Shown one piece after another: positions 51,268 through 59,844 of a DNA stretch of 64,000 bases. The translations under genes were made by a program, and so were the position numbers. Every line of letters starts with the position of its first letter. Position 1 is the first letter of the stretch. The notes beneath the pieces were generated by a model. The model was not told the DNA's origin and ran no database searches. It saw nothing but the letters and a program-made list of their open reading frames with translations. This DNA is from Comamonas sp. JUb58 (GTDB lineage: Bacteria; Pseudomonadota; Gammaproteobacteria; Burkholderiales; Burkholderiaceae_C): contig NZ_SOAL01000019.1 of NCBI RefSeq assembly GCF_004364775.1, positions 59,345 through 123,344 on the forward strand, given 5' to 3'.

Positions 51268-52524
51268 TCAACCCAGCTTGCGGCGGGCCACGCCCAGCAG
51301 CAACAAGCCCAGCCCAGCCAACACCAGCGGATGACCCACAGGCACCGCCTTGGGCACCACCACCGCAGGCGCATTCACCTGCAAAGTAACGGTAGCCGTA
51401 TCACATTGCGTCTCCTGCTCCGTGCTGCAAATCTGGTAGCTCATCGTATAGGCACCCGGCGCAGCAGCAGAAGAAACCAGCACATCCCCGCCAGGCGTCA
51501 CCGTGATGCCAGCAGGCCAGGTACCCACCGCCGTCAGCGCCACATTGCTGGTGGTAGCCGGCGCGGCATCTACCGTGTCATTGGCCAGCACATTGATCGC
51601 CGTAACCGAGCCGCTGGTCGGGCGGGTGAGGGCGGGCGCCGTGTCATCGACCGCGTCGACACCAATCAGCTGCACACCGCCAATGCCCTTGAAGGCAAAG
51701 ATAAAAGTGTTGGGCGTGCCATCCGTATTGGGGGTGCCCGGAGGGTTCTCGCTGGGTTTGCCCAGCGAATAGGCCTCGGCACCAAAGGTGGCCAACGCGG
51801 CCAGTGCGTCCACCTGGTTGTCGGTGGCGCCGTAGCCGATCGTGAAATCTACCTTGGCACCCGGCGCGATGGTGCCGAAGTTGAAGCGGAAATGCGCGCC
51901 ATGGTCATAGGGGCCGCTGTCCACCACGTCCTGGTCGACAAACAGAATGCCGGGGTCGCTTTCCAGCGGATCAGCGGTATGGAAACCGTTGTCACTGGAG
52001 AAGACCAGCGCCGTGCTGCTGCCGCGCTGGATGGTCGTGTATTCGTTGAACTGCGTGGGGAACACATCCCAGTCCATGGCTCGGCCGTACAGGGCTTCGA
52101 CCGGTGTCGAAGAGATGTTCTCGATGGTAACTTTTACTTCGTAAATATTATTGGTGCTGGACGGCGCAAACGCGTGGGTCACCCGGAATGTGCCAAAGGC
52201 ATTGGCAACCGAGGTGGCCGTGCTAGCTGTGGAGGTAAAGGACTCAGACGTGATGCCGGTGGTTCCCACGCTGGAGCCGGTGAAGCCGGAGGTGTTGGTC
52301 AGCGCATCAGCAATGCCCCAGGCTTCGCAAGGGCAGCCTGGGGTCAGGCCATCCTGCCCATTGGCCAGGTAAGTAATACCCGTCAGCGGCGATATTTCTT
52401 GTGGCATCAGCGCCCCATCGGCACGTACGCCGACACGCAAAGTGCCGTTCTCGATATTCGCCTGCGCCATCACCAAGGCCGGTACGCTGACCAGCACGCC
52501 TGCCAGCAGTTGTCCTAGTTTCAT
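51268..52524 (-). CDS. secreted protein with a C-terminal anchor/sorting segment
   Basis: This 418-residue protein has a signal peptide (residues 1-20, ending ALVMA) and a beta-rich ~260-residue domain with no family I recognise (GVRADGALMPQEISPLTGI, AMDWDVFPTQFNEYTT). An Ig/cadherin-like module follows around residues 285-385 (GSVTAINVLANDTVDAAPA). The C-terminus reads AVPVGHPLVLAGLGLLLLGV with RRKLG, a short VP motif, a helix and basic residues, like a CTERM signal. It lies between two other sorting-signal proteins and is transcribed toward the first. Confidence 0.75.
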   Translation of the reverse strand: MKLGQLLAGVLVSVPALVMAQANIENGTLRVGVRADGALMPQEISPLTGITYLANGQDGLTPGCPCEAWGIADALTNTSGFTGSSVGTTGITSESFTSTASTATSVANAFGTFRVTHAFAPSSTNNIYEVKVTIENISSTPVEALYGRAMDWDVFPTQFNEYTTIQRGSSTALVFSSDNGFHTADPLESDPGILFVDQDVVDSGPYDHGAHFRFNFGTIAPGAKVDFTIGYGATDNQVDALAALATFGAEAYSLGKPSENPPGTPNTDGTPNTFIFAFKGIGGVQLIGVDAVDDTAPALTRPTSGSVTAINVLANDTVDAAPATTSNVALTAVGTWPAGITVTPGGDVLVSSAAAPGAYTMSYQICSTEQETQCDTATVTLQVNAPAVVVPKAVPVGHPLVLAGLGLLLLGVARRKLG

Positions 52525-53066
52525 TGCTCACCTCTTTAAATATTTAAATTTATGATGAGCATTTCTATCATAGCTATATTGGATATCAAAATTACTATAG
52601 TGATTCTCTCGTATTAGTAAGAGTTGATGTGAAACATGGGCTTATGAAGTTTTCTAGGTGATTTTCTTGAAAGTGTGCACTCATTCACATTTGTCAAATA
52701 TTGTTAAATTATTGGCGTGATGAACCTGTCTTGATATTCGTCAATGTGTGCCGGTAAGCATTTTCCTGAAGTGCTGGATCCTTGTTTCCAGCGCAATTTA
52801 GCCACTGTGCGACAGCATTTTCGGGGGATAATAATTTATCTTTATTATTTGCTTTATGAATAACAAGACTGTTTCCTAATCAATCGTCTGAGAGGAAAGC
52901 TCAGCAGTGATGCCGCTCAATGCCTGAGACATTTGGTCTTGCGCTCTCGAAATAGCGTTTGCATTTTCACAATTAAGCAATACTTGCTTACTAATTGAAT
53001 TTGATCTTTATCTCGTATTCACGCAGGCTTGACCCGCATCTGGGTGCTGGTTCTTGATTCGCCAGT
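52525..53066. other. AT-rich divergent region
   Basis: This is the AT-rich part of the 627-base gap between the divergent genes at 51268 and 53152. It must hold promoters for both, but I see no clear consensus pair and no gene. Confidence 0.4.
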
Positions 53067-53113
53067 CCGCCCTACCACTACTTCCATGGCGAAGTAATGG
53101 GGTGGCAGGGCGG
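53067..53113 (+). other. long bipartite hairpin in the leader of the midcut protein gene
   Basis: CCGCCCT (53067-53073) pairs with AGGGCGG (53107-53113). Inside it, CCACTACTTC (53075-53084) pairs with GAAGTAATGG (53091-53100) with a single mismatch around the loop CATGGC. It ends 38 bases before the ATG at 53152 and lacks a T-run, so it is more likely an RNA control structure or operator than a terminator. Confidence 0.5.
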
Positions 53114-53151
53114 GGTCCCAGGTGTTGGCGGATGAATTACGAGGAGATGGA

Positions 53152-54096
53152 ATGGCTACACGGACACTTTCATGGCGCCCTGGGCTGCCACTGGCGCGTT
53201 TGAGCGCAGCCGCGGCCTTGGCCGCATGGGGCTCAACGGCCTGGGCACAGACTGCAGGCACTTGCGAGATCTCACTGACCTATGCGGCGGCCGCTGCTCC
53301 GCCTGTCGGCAGCGCCACGGCGGTGCCTGGGCTGGGCATGTTGGCGGTGGGCGCTTTGGCAATGTTGGTGGCGGGCCTGGCCTGGCGCCATCGCCACCAG
53401 GGTGGCAGCCACCGCATGATGGCCGTGGTGGGCATGGCTGCTGCTGTCAGCCTCTCGGCACTGGGCGGGGGCTCGCTGGTCAATGCGGTGCGCGCCGCCG
53501 GCCCTTATGAGTTCAGCAATGCAGCGGGTGGCACGGTGGCCGATAACACCATCGTCTATGCCGACCCGGCACCCGTGCAGACGGTGACCAACACCAGCGG
53601 CACGCGCATCCGCATCACCGCCAATGGCAATGCGGCCGATACCGGCAGCTGCGCCGTCAACAGCGAGGTGGAGCCTGGGGCCAGCTGTACCACCCAGGCC
53701 TTTGCCTGCACGCCGCCGGTCGAGCCACTGGTGATTACCAGCACGGCTGCCCCCAGCTTTGGTTGCACCAATGACACCGAGCCCCCTATCGGCGTCTATG
53801 GCATGAATTCTGACAATCCCTTTTTGAACCAAATGCTGGTCTACGCGCCGCTGGTAGCTACCGAACCCAGCTTTGACGTGGCGGGCGTGAGCACGGCCTT
53901 CAGCTACACGCGTGAGGCCACGGACGCCGAATACGACGGCAGCAATAACCTGACCAACGCCGAAGCCTTACGGACGAGCAATGCCTCGGTCGTCGCCACC
54001 GCGCCGGCAGGCTATGTGTTTGCACCGGATAACACGCCAACGCTGACCTGGAACGAGCCCATTGCCACCTGCTGGCAGGAGCTGACGATCAACTGA
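53152..54096 (+). CDS. midcut-by-XrtH-type protein
   Basis: This 314-residue protein has a signal peptide (to about residue 33, STAWAQ) and a short 24-residue spacer. Next is an internal sorting-like segment VPGLGMLAVGALAMLVAGLAW with RHRHQ, then a second hydrophobic helix (MMAVVGMAAAVSLSALGGGS). About 200 residues of beta-rich exported sequence follow, with cysteine pairs (CAVNSEVEPGASC, CTPP, FGCTND). From memory, NCBI lists a 'midcut-by-XrtH' family with exactly this mid-protein signal. GAGGAG precedes ATG 53152. Its substrate relation to an exosortase is inferred. Confidence 0.75.
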   Translation: MATRTLSWRPGLPLARLSAAAALAAWGSTAWAQTAGTCEISLTYAAAAAPPVGSATAVPGLGMLAVGALAMLVAGLAWRHRHQGGSHRMMAVVGMAAAVSLSALGGGSLVNAVRAAGPYEFSNAAGGTVADNTIVYADPAPVQTVTNTSGTRIRITANGNAADTGSCAVNSEVEPGASCTTQAFACTPPVEPLVITSTAAPSFGCTNDTEPPIGVYGMNSDNPFLNQMLVYAPLVATEPSFDVAGVSTAFSYTREATDAEYDGSNNLTNAEALRTSNASVVATAPAGYVFAPDNTPTLTWNEPIATCWQELTIN

Positions 54097-54147
54097 GGCC
54101 CGCAAGCGCACAACAAGGCGGGAGGGAGTCGCAGTGGGGCAGTTGCC

Positions 54148-54175
54148 GTGGCAGCTGCTGCCACTGTCTTTTTTT
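54148..54175 (+). terminator. rho-independent terminator after the midcut gene
   Basis: GTGGCAG (54148-54154), loop CTG, and CTGCCAC (54158-54164) form a perfect 7-bp stem, followed by TGTCTTTTTTT. Confidence 0.78.
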
Positions 54176-54233
54176 GCCAGTGGACTTTCGCCGTTTCAGA
54201 GATCGCGGGATGCGGCCATAGGCCACCTTGCCG

Positions 54234-54608
54234 CTATGCCGCTGCCGCGCTGGCCACCACGCATATCTCAATCAGCTTGGCCGGGCTGGCCAGGCGCGCT
54301 TCCAAGGTGGCGCGGGCGGGGGCATGGCCTGCGGCCACCCACTGGTCCCAGACCACATTCATCTCGGCGAAATGGCGTATGTCGGCCAGGTAGATCTGGC
54401 AACTCAGGATGCGCTCCTTGTGACTGCCATGCTCGGCCAGCAGGCGGTCGATCTTGGCGAGCACTTCTTCGGTCTGGCCGTTGATACCAGCCTCTACTTT
54501 GTCGGCCACCTGGCCGGCCAGGTACAAGGTGTTGTCGTGGCGCACGACCTGGGACATGCGGTGGTTGCCGCCAATGCGGGTGATGGTATTGGTGGTGTGG
54601 GTAGTCAT
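54234..54608 (-). CDS. RidA family reactive imine deaminase
   Basis: This 124-residue protein belongs to the YjgF/YER057c/UK114 (RidA) family that hydrolyses imines and enamines released by amino-acid oxidation. GNHRMSQVVRHDNTLYLAGQVAD, ERILSCQIYLADIRHFAEMN and HAPARATLEARLASPAKLIEI are family motifs; the arginine in PARAT aligns with the substrate-binding arginine of RidA. ATG 54608 follows AGGAGA. It is the last gene of the amine operon and would deal with the oxidase product. Confidence 0.88.
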   Translation of the reverse strand: MTTHTTNTITRIGGNHRMSQVVRHDNTLYLAGQVADKVEAGINGQTEEVLAKIDRLLAEHGSHKERILSCQIYLADIRHFAEMNVVWDQWVAAGHAPARATLEARLASPAKLIEICVVASAAAA

Positions 54609-54654
54609 CTGCTGTTCTCCTGGGTGATGGCTGAAGCGGGCACGCATAAGCGCA

Positions 54655-55959
54655 TCAGCGCTCAATGCCGGCCTTGTATTTCTGGTATTGGATGGTGCTG
54701 ACCACGGCGATGCGGCGCAGTGGCTCGGGTGGCAGCCAGCTGGGGCGTTCAAAGCCCAGCGCGTCGGCCAGTTGGGGGGATTGCTGGCCGCAGGCCATCT
54801 CGCCGAGCAGCTTGCCGAACATGCTGCCTTTGAGCATGCCGGCGCCATTGCAGCCAATGGAGATGTAGAGGCCATCGCCCACTTGGCCAAAGTAGAGCGC
54901 CCCGTTGCGGGTGAGGGCCGTGACCCCGCCCCAGAGCAGCGGCAGCGCATGCGAGCGCATCTGCGGATAGCGCATCTGGTAGCAGCCCTGCAGGGCCTTG
55001 CGCACCTCGGCGAGCGGCTCTTCGCTGTCGTACGAGTAGGAGCTGCGCACCATAAAGCGGCCACCCGCGACCTTGCGCAAGGTGGTGCCCAGGCGGTTGG
55101 CGGGGATCACGCCCCATTCCGGCTCGGGGCCTAGTTTTTGCAGCTCTTCCTCGTCCAGTTGCTCGGTCAGGCCCGCATAGGTGTAGATGGTGAACACGCG
55201 ATCGCGTGCAAAGCCGAGCTTGCGGGCAAAGCCGTTGTTGGCGATGACGATGCGCGGAGCGGTCAGCTCGGCCGTGGCGGTGCGCACGGTGTGGGGCTTG
55301 CCCTCCTGCAGCGACAGTACCGGCTCGCCCTCCCAGAGCTGCACATTGGCGGGCAGGCTGTCGGCCAGGCCGCGCACCAGGGCGGCGGGCTGCACAAAGA
55401 CGTTGTTGTCCGAGTGATAGCCGTAGTGGTAGTGCGTGGTGCCCAGGCGCTGCTGCAAGGCATCGCGCCCCAGCTCGGTATAGGCCACGCCCCATTCTTG
55501 GTACTGCTGGAGCGTGCTTTTGAGGCGGGCTGCGCCATCGGGTGTGGCGGCGGCGTGGTACTTGCCGACAGGGTTCCAGCCGCAGTCGATCTGGTGCTGG
55601 TCGATCAGGGATTTGAGCCAGACCAAGCCGGTGTTGTAGAGCGCAATCTGCTTGCGCGCCACCTCGATGGGGCTGCCGTGGCCGGACATGCCGGTGTTGT
55701 GCGGCAGGTTGATCAAAAAGCCCGAGTTGCGGCCCGAGGAGCCATCGCCCACGGTGCTGGCATCCATCAGCAGCACGCGTGCTTGCGGCTCCAGCTCGGC
55801 AATGCGCCGGGCGGCGGCCAGGCCGGTGACGCCGGCGCCGATGACGATGGCATCAAAGTGCCGCTCGCTGGGCGCCTGGGTATGGGCCTGCCTTTTTGGG
55901 AGCAAGGTATTCCAGCCCGAACTCGCTTGGTAGCTCGGGAAAGTAGGTTGCTTGGACAT
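54655..55959 (-). CDS. FAD-dependent amine/D-amino-acid oxidase-type oxidoreductase
   Basis: This 434-residue flavoprotein is of the DAO (DadA/PuuB-like) family. The FAD dinucleotide motif is FDAIVIGAGVTGLAAARRIAELE (about residues 34-56), followed by GSSGRNSGFLINLPHN. VVQPAAL-like VFVQPAALVRGLAD and YISIGCNGAGMLKGSMFGKLL (C-terminal FAD site) are clear. ATG 55959 starts the recognisable protein; the open frame upstream is not family-like. It lies between an importer ATPase gene and RidA, so it probably oxidises the imported amine to an imine. The substrate is unknown. Confidence 0.84.
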   Translation of the reverse strand: MSKQPTFPSYQASSGWNTLLPKRQAHTQAPSERHFDAIVIGAGVTGLAAARRIAELEPQARVLLMDASTVGDGSSGRNSGFLINLPHNTGMSGHGSPIEVARKQIALYNTGLVWLKSLIDQHQIDCGWNPVGKYHAAATPDGAARLKSTLQQYQEWGVAYTELGRDALQQRLGTTHYHYGYHSDNNVFVQPAALVRGLADSLPANVQLWEGEPVLSLQEGKPHTVRTATAELTAPRIVIANNGFARKLGFARDRVFTIYTYAGLTEQLDEEELQKLGPEPEWGVIPANRLGTTLRKVAGGRFMVRSSYSYDSEEPLAEVRKALQGCYQMRYPQMRSHALPLLWGGVTALTRNGALYFGQVGDGLYISIGCNGAGMLKGSMFGKLLGEMACGQQSPQLADALGFERPSWLPPEPLRRIAVVSTIQYQKYKAGIER

Positions 55960-55972
55960 GGGGTGGTGGTGG

Positions 55973-56764
55973 TTAGTGGCTGGTGGCCTGCAGGCTGCGC
56001 ATGACTTCGGACTGCACGGTGTCCCAGATCTGGCCCTTGAGTTCGTTGTAGCGCGGGGAGAGTTGCACCTGCGCATTGCGCGGCATGGGCAGGTCGTTGC
56101 GGATGTCGGTCACCACGCGGCCGGGCCGCGCGCTCATGATGAGCATGCGGGTGGACAGCAGCAGCGCCTCGTCGATGGAGTGGGTGATGAAGATGATGGT
56201 CTTCTTGCTCTTTTCATAGATCTGCAGCAACTCGTCCTGCAGCACCTGGCGGGTCATCGCATCGAGCGCGGCAAAGGGTTCGTCGAGCAGGATCACATCC
56301 GGATCATTGGCGAGCACGCGGGCGATGGAGACGCGCTGGCGCATGCCGCCCGACAAGGCATTGGGGTACTTGTCCTCAAAGCCCTTGAGGCCGACCATCT
56401 CGATAAAGCGGCGCGCCACCTGCAGGCGCTCGGCTTTGGCAATGCCCTTCATCTTCAGGCCGAAGGCGACGTTGTCGATCACCGTGAGCCAGGGGAAAAG
56501 CGCGTACTGCTGGAACACCATGCCGCAGTGCGGATCGACCTTGTTGACCTCGCGGCCGTTGACGACGATGCGCCCGGCGGTGGGTTTGTCAAACCCGGTG
56601 ACGAGGTTGAGCAGGGTGGATTTGCCGCAGCCCGAGGCGCCCAGCAGCACGACGAACTCGCCTTTTTCAATCTCCAGATCGACGCGCTCGAGCGCCTTGA
56701 AATCACCGTAGTGCTTGGCAATGCCTTGCACCGAAATCATGGAGCCTTTGTGTTGCTCGTTCAT
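55973..56764 (-). CDS. ABC transporter ATP-binding protein (TauB/SsuB-like)
   Basis: This 263-residue ATPase has Walker A GASGCGKST, signature LSGGMRQR, Walker B VILLDEPFAALD and switch IFITHSIDEALLLS. The layout fits the nitrate/sulfonate/taurine importer class. It overlaps the permease by 4 bases and precedes the oxidase by 13 bases. Confidence 0.9.
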   Translation of the reverse strand: MNEQHKGSMISVQGIAKHYGDFKALERVDLEIEKGEFVVLLGASGCGKSTLLNLVTGFDKPTAGRIVVNGREVNKVDPHCGMVFQQYALFPWLTVIDNVAFGLKMKGIAKAERLQVARRFIEMVGLKGFEDKYPNALSGGMRQRVSIARVLANDPDVILLDEPFAALDAMTRQVLQDELLQIYEKSKKTIIFITHSIDEALLLSTRMLIMSARPGRVVTDIRNDLPMPRNAQVQLSPRYNELKGQIWDTVQSEVMRSLQATSH

Positions 56765-57528
56765 TGTTTCCACCTCAGTACCCAGTTTTCGATTTGACGG
56801 AAGACGAAGTCGGTGATCAGCACCGTGGTGCTGATGAGCACCATGCCCAGCACGACCACTTCGGTCTGGAAGAACTCCTTGCCATTCATGATGAGAAAGC
56901 CCAGGCCTTCGCGGGCGGCGACCAGCTCGGCGGCGATCACACAGGTCCAGGCCAGGCCCAGGATGACCTTGAAGCCGCTCAGGATCTGCGACAGGCTGCC
57001 GGGCAGGATCACTTCCTTCATCACCTGCCAGCGGTTGGCGCCCAGGTTTTGCGCGGCGCGCACCAGGAGCGGATCGACATTGCGCGTGGCCTCGATCACA
57101 TAGACCATTGCCGGCGCAAAGCAGCCCATGAAGACGATGCTGTACTTCTGCGTCTCGGTGATACCGAACCACAGCAGGGAGAGCGGAATCCAGCTCATCG
57201 ACGGCAGCGGCCGCAGAAAGGACAGGATGGGATCAAAGGCCGCCCGGGCAAAGGACGAGGTGCCCAGGAAGATGCCCAGCGGGATGGCCACGGCGGTGGC
57301 CGCCAAAAAGCCGATCATCACCCGGCGTGCGGACGCTAGGATATGGGGCCAGAAAGTGCCGTCGCCCAGCATGGCGGCGGCCTTGCCCAGCGCGGCACTG
57401 GGCGGGGGCAGAAAGATGGGATCGACCAGGCCGGCGCGGCACACAGCCTCCCAGAGGGCGATGAAGAACAGCACCGAGGCCGCACTGGTGGCGGCCAGTG
57501 CCATGCGGGATGGGGATTTGGATATCAC
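56761..57528 (-). CDS. ABC transporter permease (TauC/SsuC-like)
   Basis: This 255-residue permease has about six helices and the coupling-loop motif VRAAQNLGANRWQVMKEVILPGSLSQIL (about residues 155-182). LRPLPSMSWIPLSLLWFG is a family segment. It begins 17 bases after the binding-protein gene and overlaps the ATPase start. Confidence 0.9.
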   Translation of the reverse strand: MISKSPSRMALAATSAASVLFFIALWEAVCRAGLVDPIFLPPPSAALGKAAAMLGDGTFWPHILASARRVMIGFLAATAVAIPLGIFLGTSSFARAAFDPILSFLRPLPSMSWIPLSLLWFGITETQKYSIVFMGCFAPAMVYVIEATRNVDPLLVRAAQNLGANRWQVMKEVILPGSLSQILSGFKVILGLAWTCVIAAELVAAREGLGFLIMNGKEFFQTEVVVLGMVLISTTVLITDFVFRQIENWVLRWKQ

Positions 57529-57545
57529 GTTGCGCGCTCCGGCCT

Positions 57546-58529
57546 TCAGACAAAGGAGGCATCGATCCAGTCTTTGACGACCGGGGCCTTGTCGATCTGC
57601 TTGTGCTTGACCAGCATCTCGGCCAGCTTTTGCAGGCCTTGTACAAACTCGCCGGTGAGCAGCTCTTTTTGCTGGGCTTGCGGGTACCAGTCGGAGCCGG
57701 TGACGGCGGACATCTGCTCCTTCATGTTGAGGCCGGTGAACTTGAGCAGCGCCTGCGAGGCTTTCTCGGGCTGCTCGCGCAGCAGATCGCTGGCCTTGAA
57801 GTAGGCCGACAGGTAGCGCTTGACCAGCTCGCGGTTTTGCGCGGCGAACTCGCGGCGCACCAGCAGCACATCGGGGCCGGGCGTGACCTTGAAGGACTTG
57901 TAGAGGCTGAACTGCGAGTCATCGGCCAGCAGCTTGACGCCGGGCTCGCGCAGGATGTTGTCAAAGTGCGGGGTCCAGGCAGCGGCCGCATCGATCTGGC
58001 CGGTCTTGATGGCGCCTTGCAGCTCCGGGCCAGGGATGTTGAGCACATCGGCCTCGCCGGGTTTGATGCCCGCCTGCTCCAGCACATCGAGCACCAGCAG
58101 ATGGGTGCTGGATGCGAAGGTCACGCCAATCTTCTTTCCTTTGAGATCTGCCACGGTCTCGATGCCTTTGCGGGCGACCAGGCCTTCGACCCGGCCAAAG
58201 TTTTCCGGGATCGCAATGATCGCGAACTGCTTGGCACCGCGCGACATCAGCGCCAGTGCCGAGACAATGCCGGCGCAGCCGATATCGACACCGCCGGACA
58301 TGAAGGCACTCATGCGGGCCGATGAGGTGGCGAAGGACTGCCAGTCCTGGTTGATGCCTACCTCCTTCAAATAGCCCTCGGCCATCGCGAGGTGGGCGGG
58401 GTAGTGGCCCAGCCAGGGCGAGCCTCCGTATTTAAGGGTTTGCTCGGCCGCAAAGCTGGGCAGCGACAGCGCACCGGCAAATGAGGCAGCGGCGCTTTTC
58501 TGGATAAAGGAACGGCGGTTGAGGGTCAT
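57546..58529 (-). CDS. ABC transporter substrate-binding protein (TauA/SsuA-like)
   Basis: This 327-residue periplasmic protein has a Tat/Sec-like N-terminus (MTLNRRSFIQKSAAASFAGA, ending SLPSFAAE). The NMT1/THI5-like body begins KYGGSPWLGHYPAHLAMAEG, with VDIGCAGIVSALALMSRG and TGQIDAAAAWTPHFDNI. It is first in the five-gene operon. RRSFIQKS is a possible twin-arginine motif. Related proteins bind sulfonates, taurine, nitrate or pyrimidine precursors; the ligand here is probably an amine or amino acid. Confidence 0.87.
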   Translation of the reverse strand: MTLNRRSFIQKSAAASFAGALSLPSFAAEQTLKYGGSPWLGHYPAHLAMAEGYLKEVGINQDWQSFATSSARMSAFMSGGVDIGCAGIVSALALMSRGAKQFAIIAIPENFGRVEGLVARKGIETVADLKGKKIGVTFASSTHLLVLDVLEQAGIKPGEADVLNIPGPELQGAIKTGQIDAAAAWTPHFDNILREPGVKLLADDSQFSLYKSFKVTPGPDVLLVRREFAAQNRELVKRYLSAYFKASDLLREQPEKASQALLKFTGLNMKEQMSAVTGSDWYPQAQQKELLTGEFVQGLQKLAEMLVKHKQIDKAPVVKDWIDASFV

Positions 58530-58644
58530 GTTGTCTCCTTGGATTTACTGTTTTTAAAGAGCTGGCCAATCGCTGGACAAGACACTCCCCTGGCGCGGAT
58601 GCGGCGGCATCCCAGCCATGGAAAGCAGCTTGTGCAAGGACTGG

Positions 58645-59607
58645 CTAGCTCAGCGAGATCCCGCTTCTGAGCCAGGGGATCAGTTGGCGTACATCGGGAA
58701 AGATGTCGTTCTCCATGACGCTTCTGCTCACTTGGAAGCAGTTCTCGGCCATGTCCACATACTCCCCCTCGCGGGAGAGCTGGTAGATGGTGCGGTGCAG
58801 GCTGGCGCCGGGCAGCGGAATGGCAGTGATCTGCCCGCTGTAGGTGCGGCCCTGCAGCAGGCAGATGGGCGTCGTGACCGTCCAGCCCAGGTCGGCGGCA
58901 ACCATGGCCATGACCACGTCGGAGGTGTCGATCTCCAGATACGGGCGCGGGCTGAAGCCCTGGCGGCGCAGGTGGCGCTCGATCAAGGCACCAAAGTGGG
59001 AGCGGGCGCTGAAGCGGATCAGCGGCATCTTCTCGATCAGGGTGGTGAGGTCGGCGTTCTTGAACTCTTTCTCGCGCACCTTGGGAATCACCGCGATAAA
59101 AGGCTCGGAGAAGATGGAGCGGCGCACGATGTGGTCGATGTCATCGAGCGTGTCGGTCGTGACGATCAGGTCGAGCTGGCGCTTCATCAGCGCGGTGGCA
59201 TGGCTGTTGGCCAGGCCCGACCAGAGCAGCAACTGGCTGGCCGATTCGGTGACCTTCTTGACGATGGCCGGCCCTGCGGTGGCGGCAAAGGAGTCGATCA
59301 TGCCGACGCGGATGGCCGGGCGGCTGGCCAGATCGGCATCGCGCACATGCACCACCAGGCGCTCCATGTCCTCGACAATCTGCCCGGCCCGGCGGCTGAG
59401 CGCAATGCCTGCCGGTGTGAGTTTGAAGGGCCGCTGCGAGCGGTCAAACACCTGCGTCTCCAGGATCGCCTCGATCTGCGTGATCGTCTGCGAGACCGCC
59501 GATTGCGTGACACCCAGCGCTGCCGCGCCCTTGGACAGGCTGCCCGAAGACGCCACGGCCTCGAAAATCTTCAAGGCGCGGACATCGAGACCCGAGGTTG
59601 TCTTCAT
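58645..59607 (-). CDS. LysR family regulator of the amine operon
   Basis: This 320-residue regulator has a LysR DNA-binding helix-turn-helix (LKIFEAVASSGSLSKGAAALGVTQSAVSQTITQIE) and an effector domain. Its stop lies 116 bases upstream of the importer operon, both on the minus strand, which suggests it controls that operon. Confidence 0.87.
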   Translation of the reverse strand: MKTTSGLDVRALKIFEAVASSGSLSKGAAALGVTQSAVSQTITQIEAILETQVFDRSQRPFKLTPAGIALSRRAGQIVEDMERLVVHVRDADLASRPAIRVGMIDSFAATAGPAIVKKVTESASQLLLWSGLANSHATALMKRQLDLIVTTDTLDDIDHIVRRSIFSEPFIAVIPKVREKEFKNADLTTLIEKMPLIRFSARSHFGALIERHLRRQGFSPRPYLEIDTSDVVMAMVAADLGWTVTTPICLLQGRTYSGQITAIPLPGASLHRTIYQLSREGEYVDMAENCFQVSRSVMENDIFPDVRQLIPWLRSGISLS

Positions 59608-59775
59608 GTCGTCTCCGTGATGGATCCACTGCAGCAGCTGAGGCGTTTTGCGGTGGATTTTTAAGTATTAGTATTTCTACAAATACTAGCCATTAAGCGG
59701 ATATTTTGATAACAACTTAATTAAAACTAATACTCAGGATCAGTTTCGCTTGGGTGGGGCATCTTCAGTCGTCGA

Positions 59776-59820
59776 CAAAAAAGCCTCCAAGGCCGCAACA
59801 TGCTGGCGGCCTTGGAGGCT
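59776..59820 (-). terminator. strong terminator of the SDR gene
   Basis: On the minus strand AGCCTCCAAGGCCGC (59820-59806) and GCGGCCTTGGAGGCT (59796-59782) form a perfect 15-bp stem with a 9-base loop, followed by six Ts. Confidence 0.9.
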
Positions 59821-59844
59821 GTAGTCGGGGTGAAGCCGGTGTGT

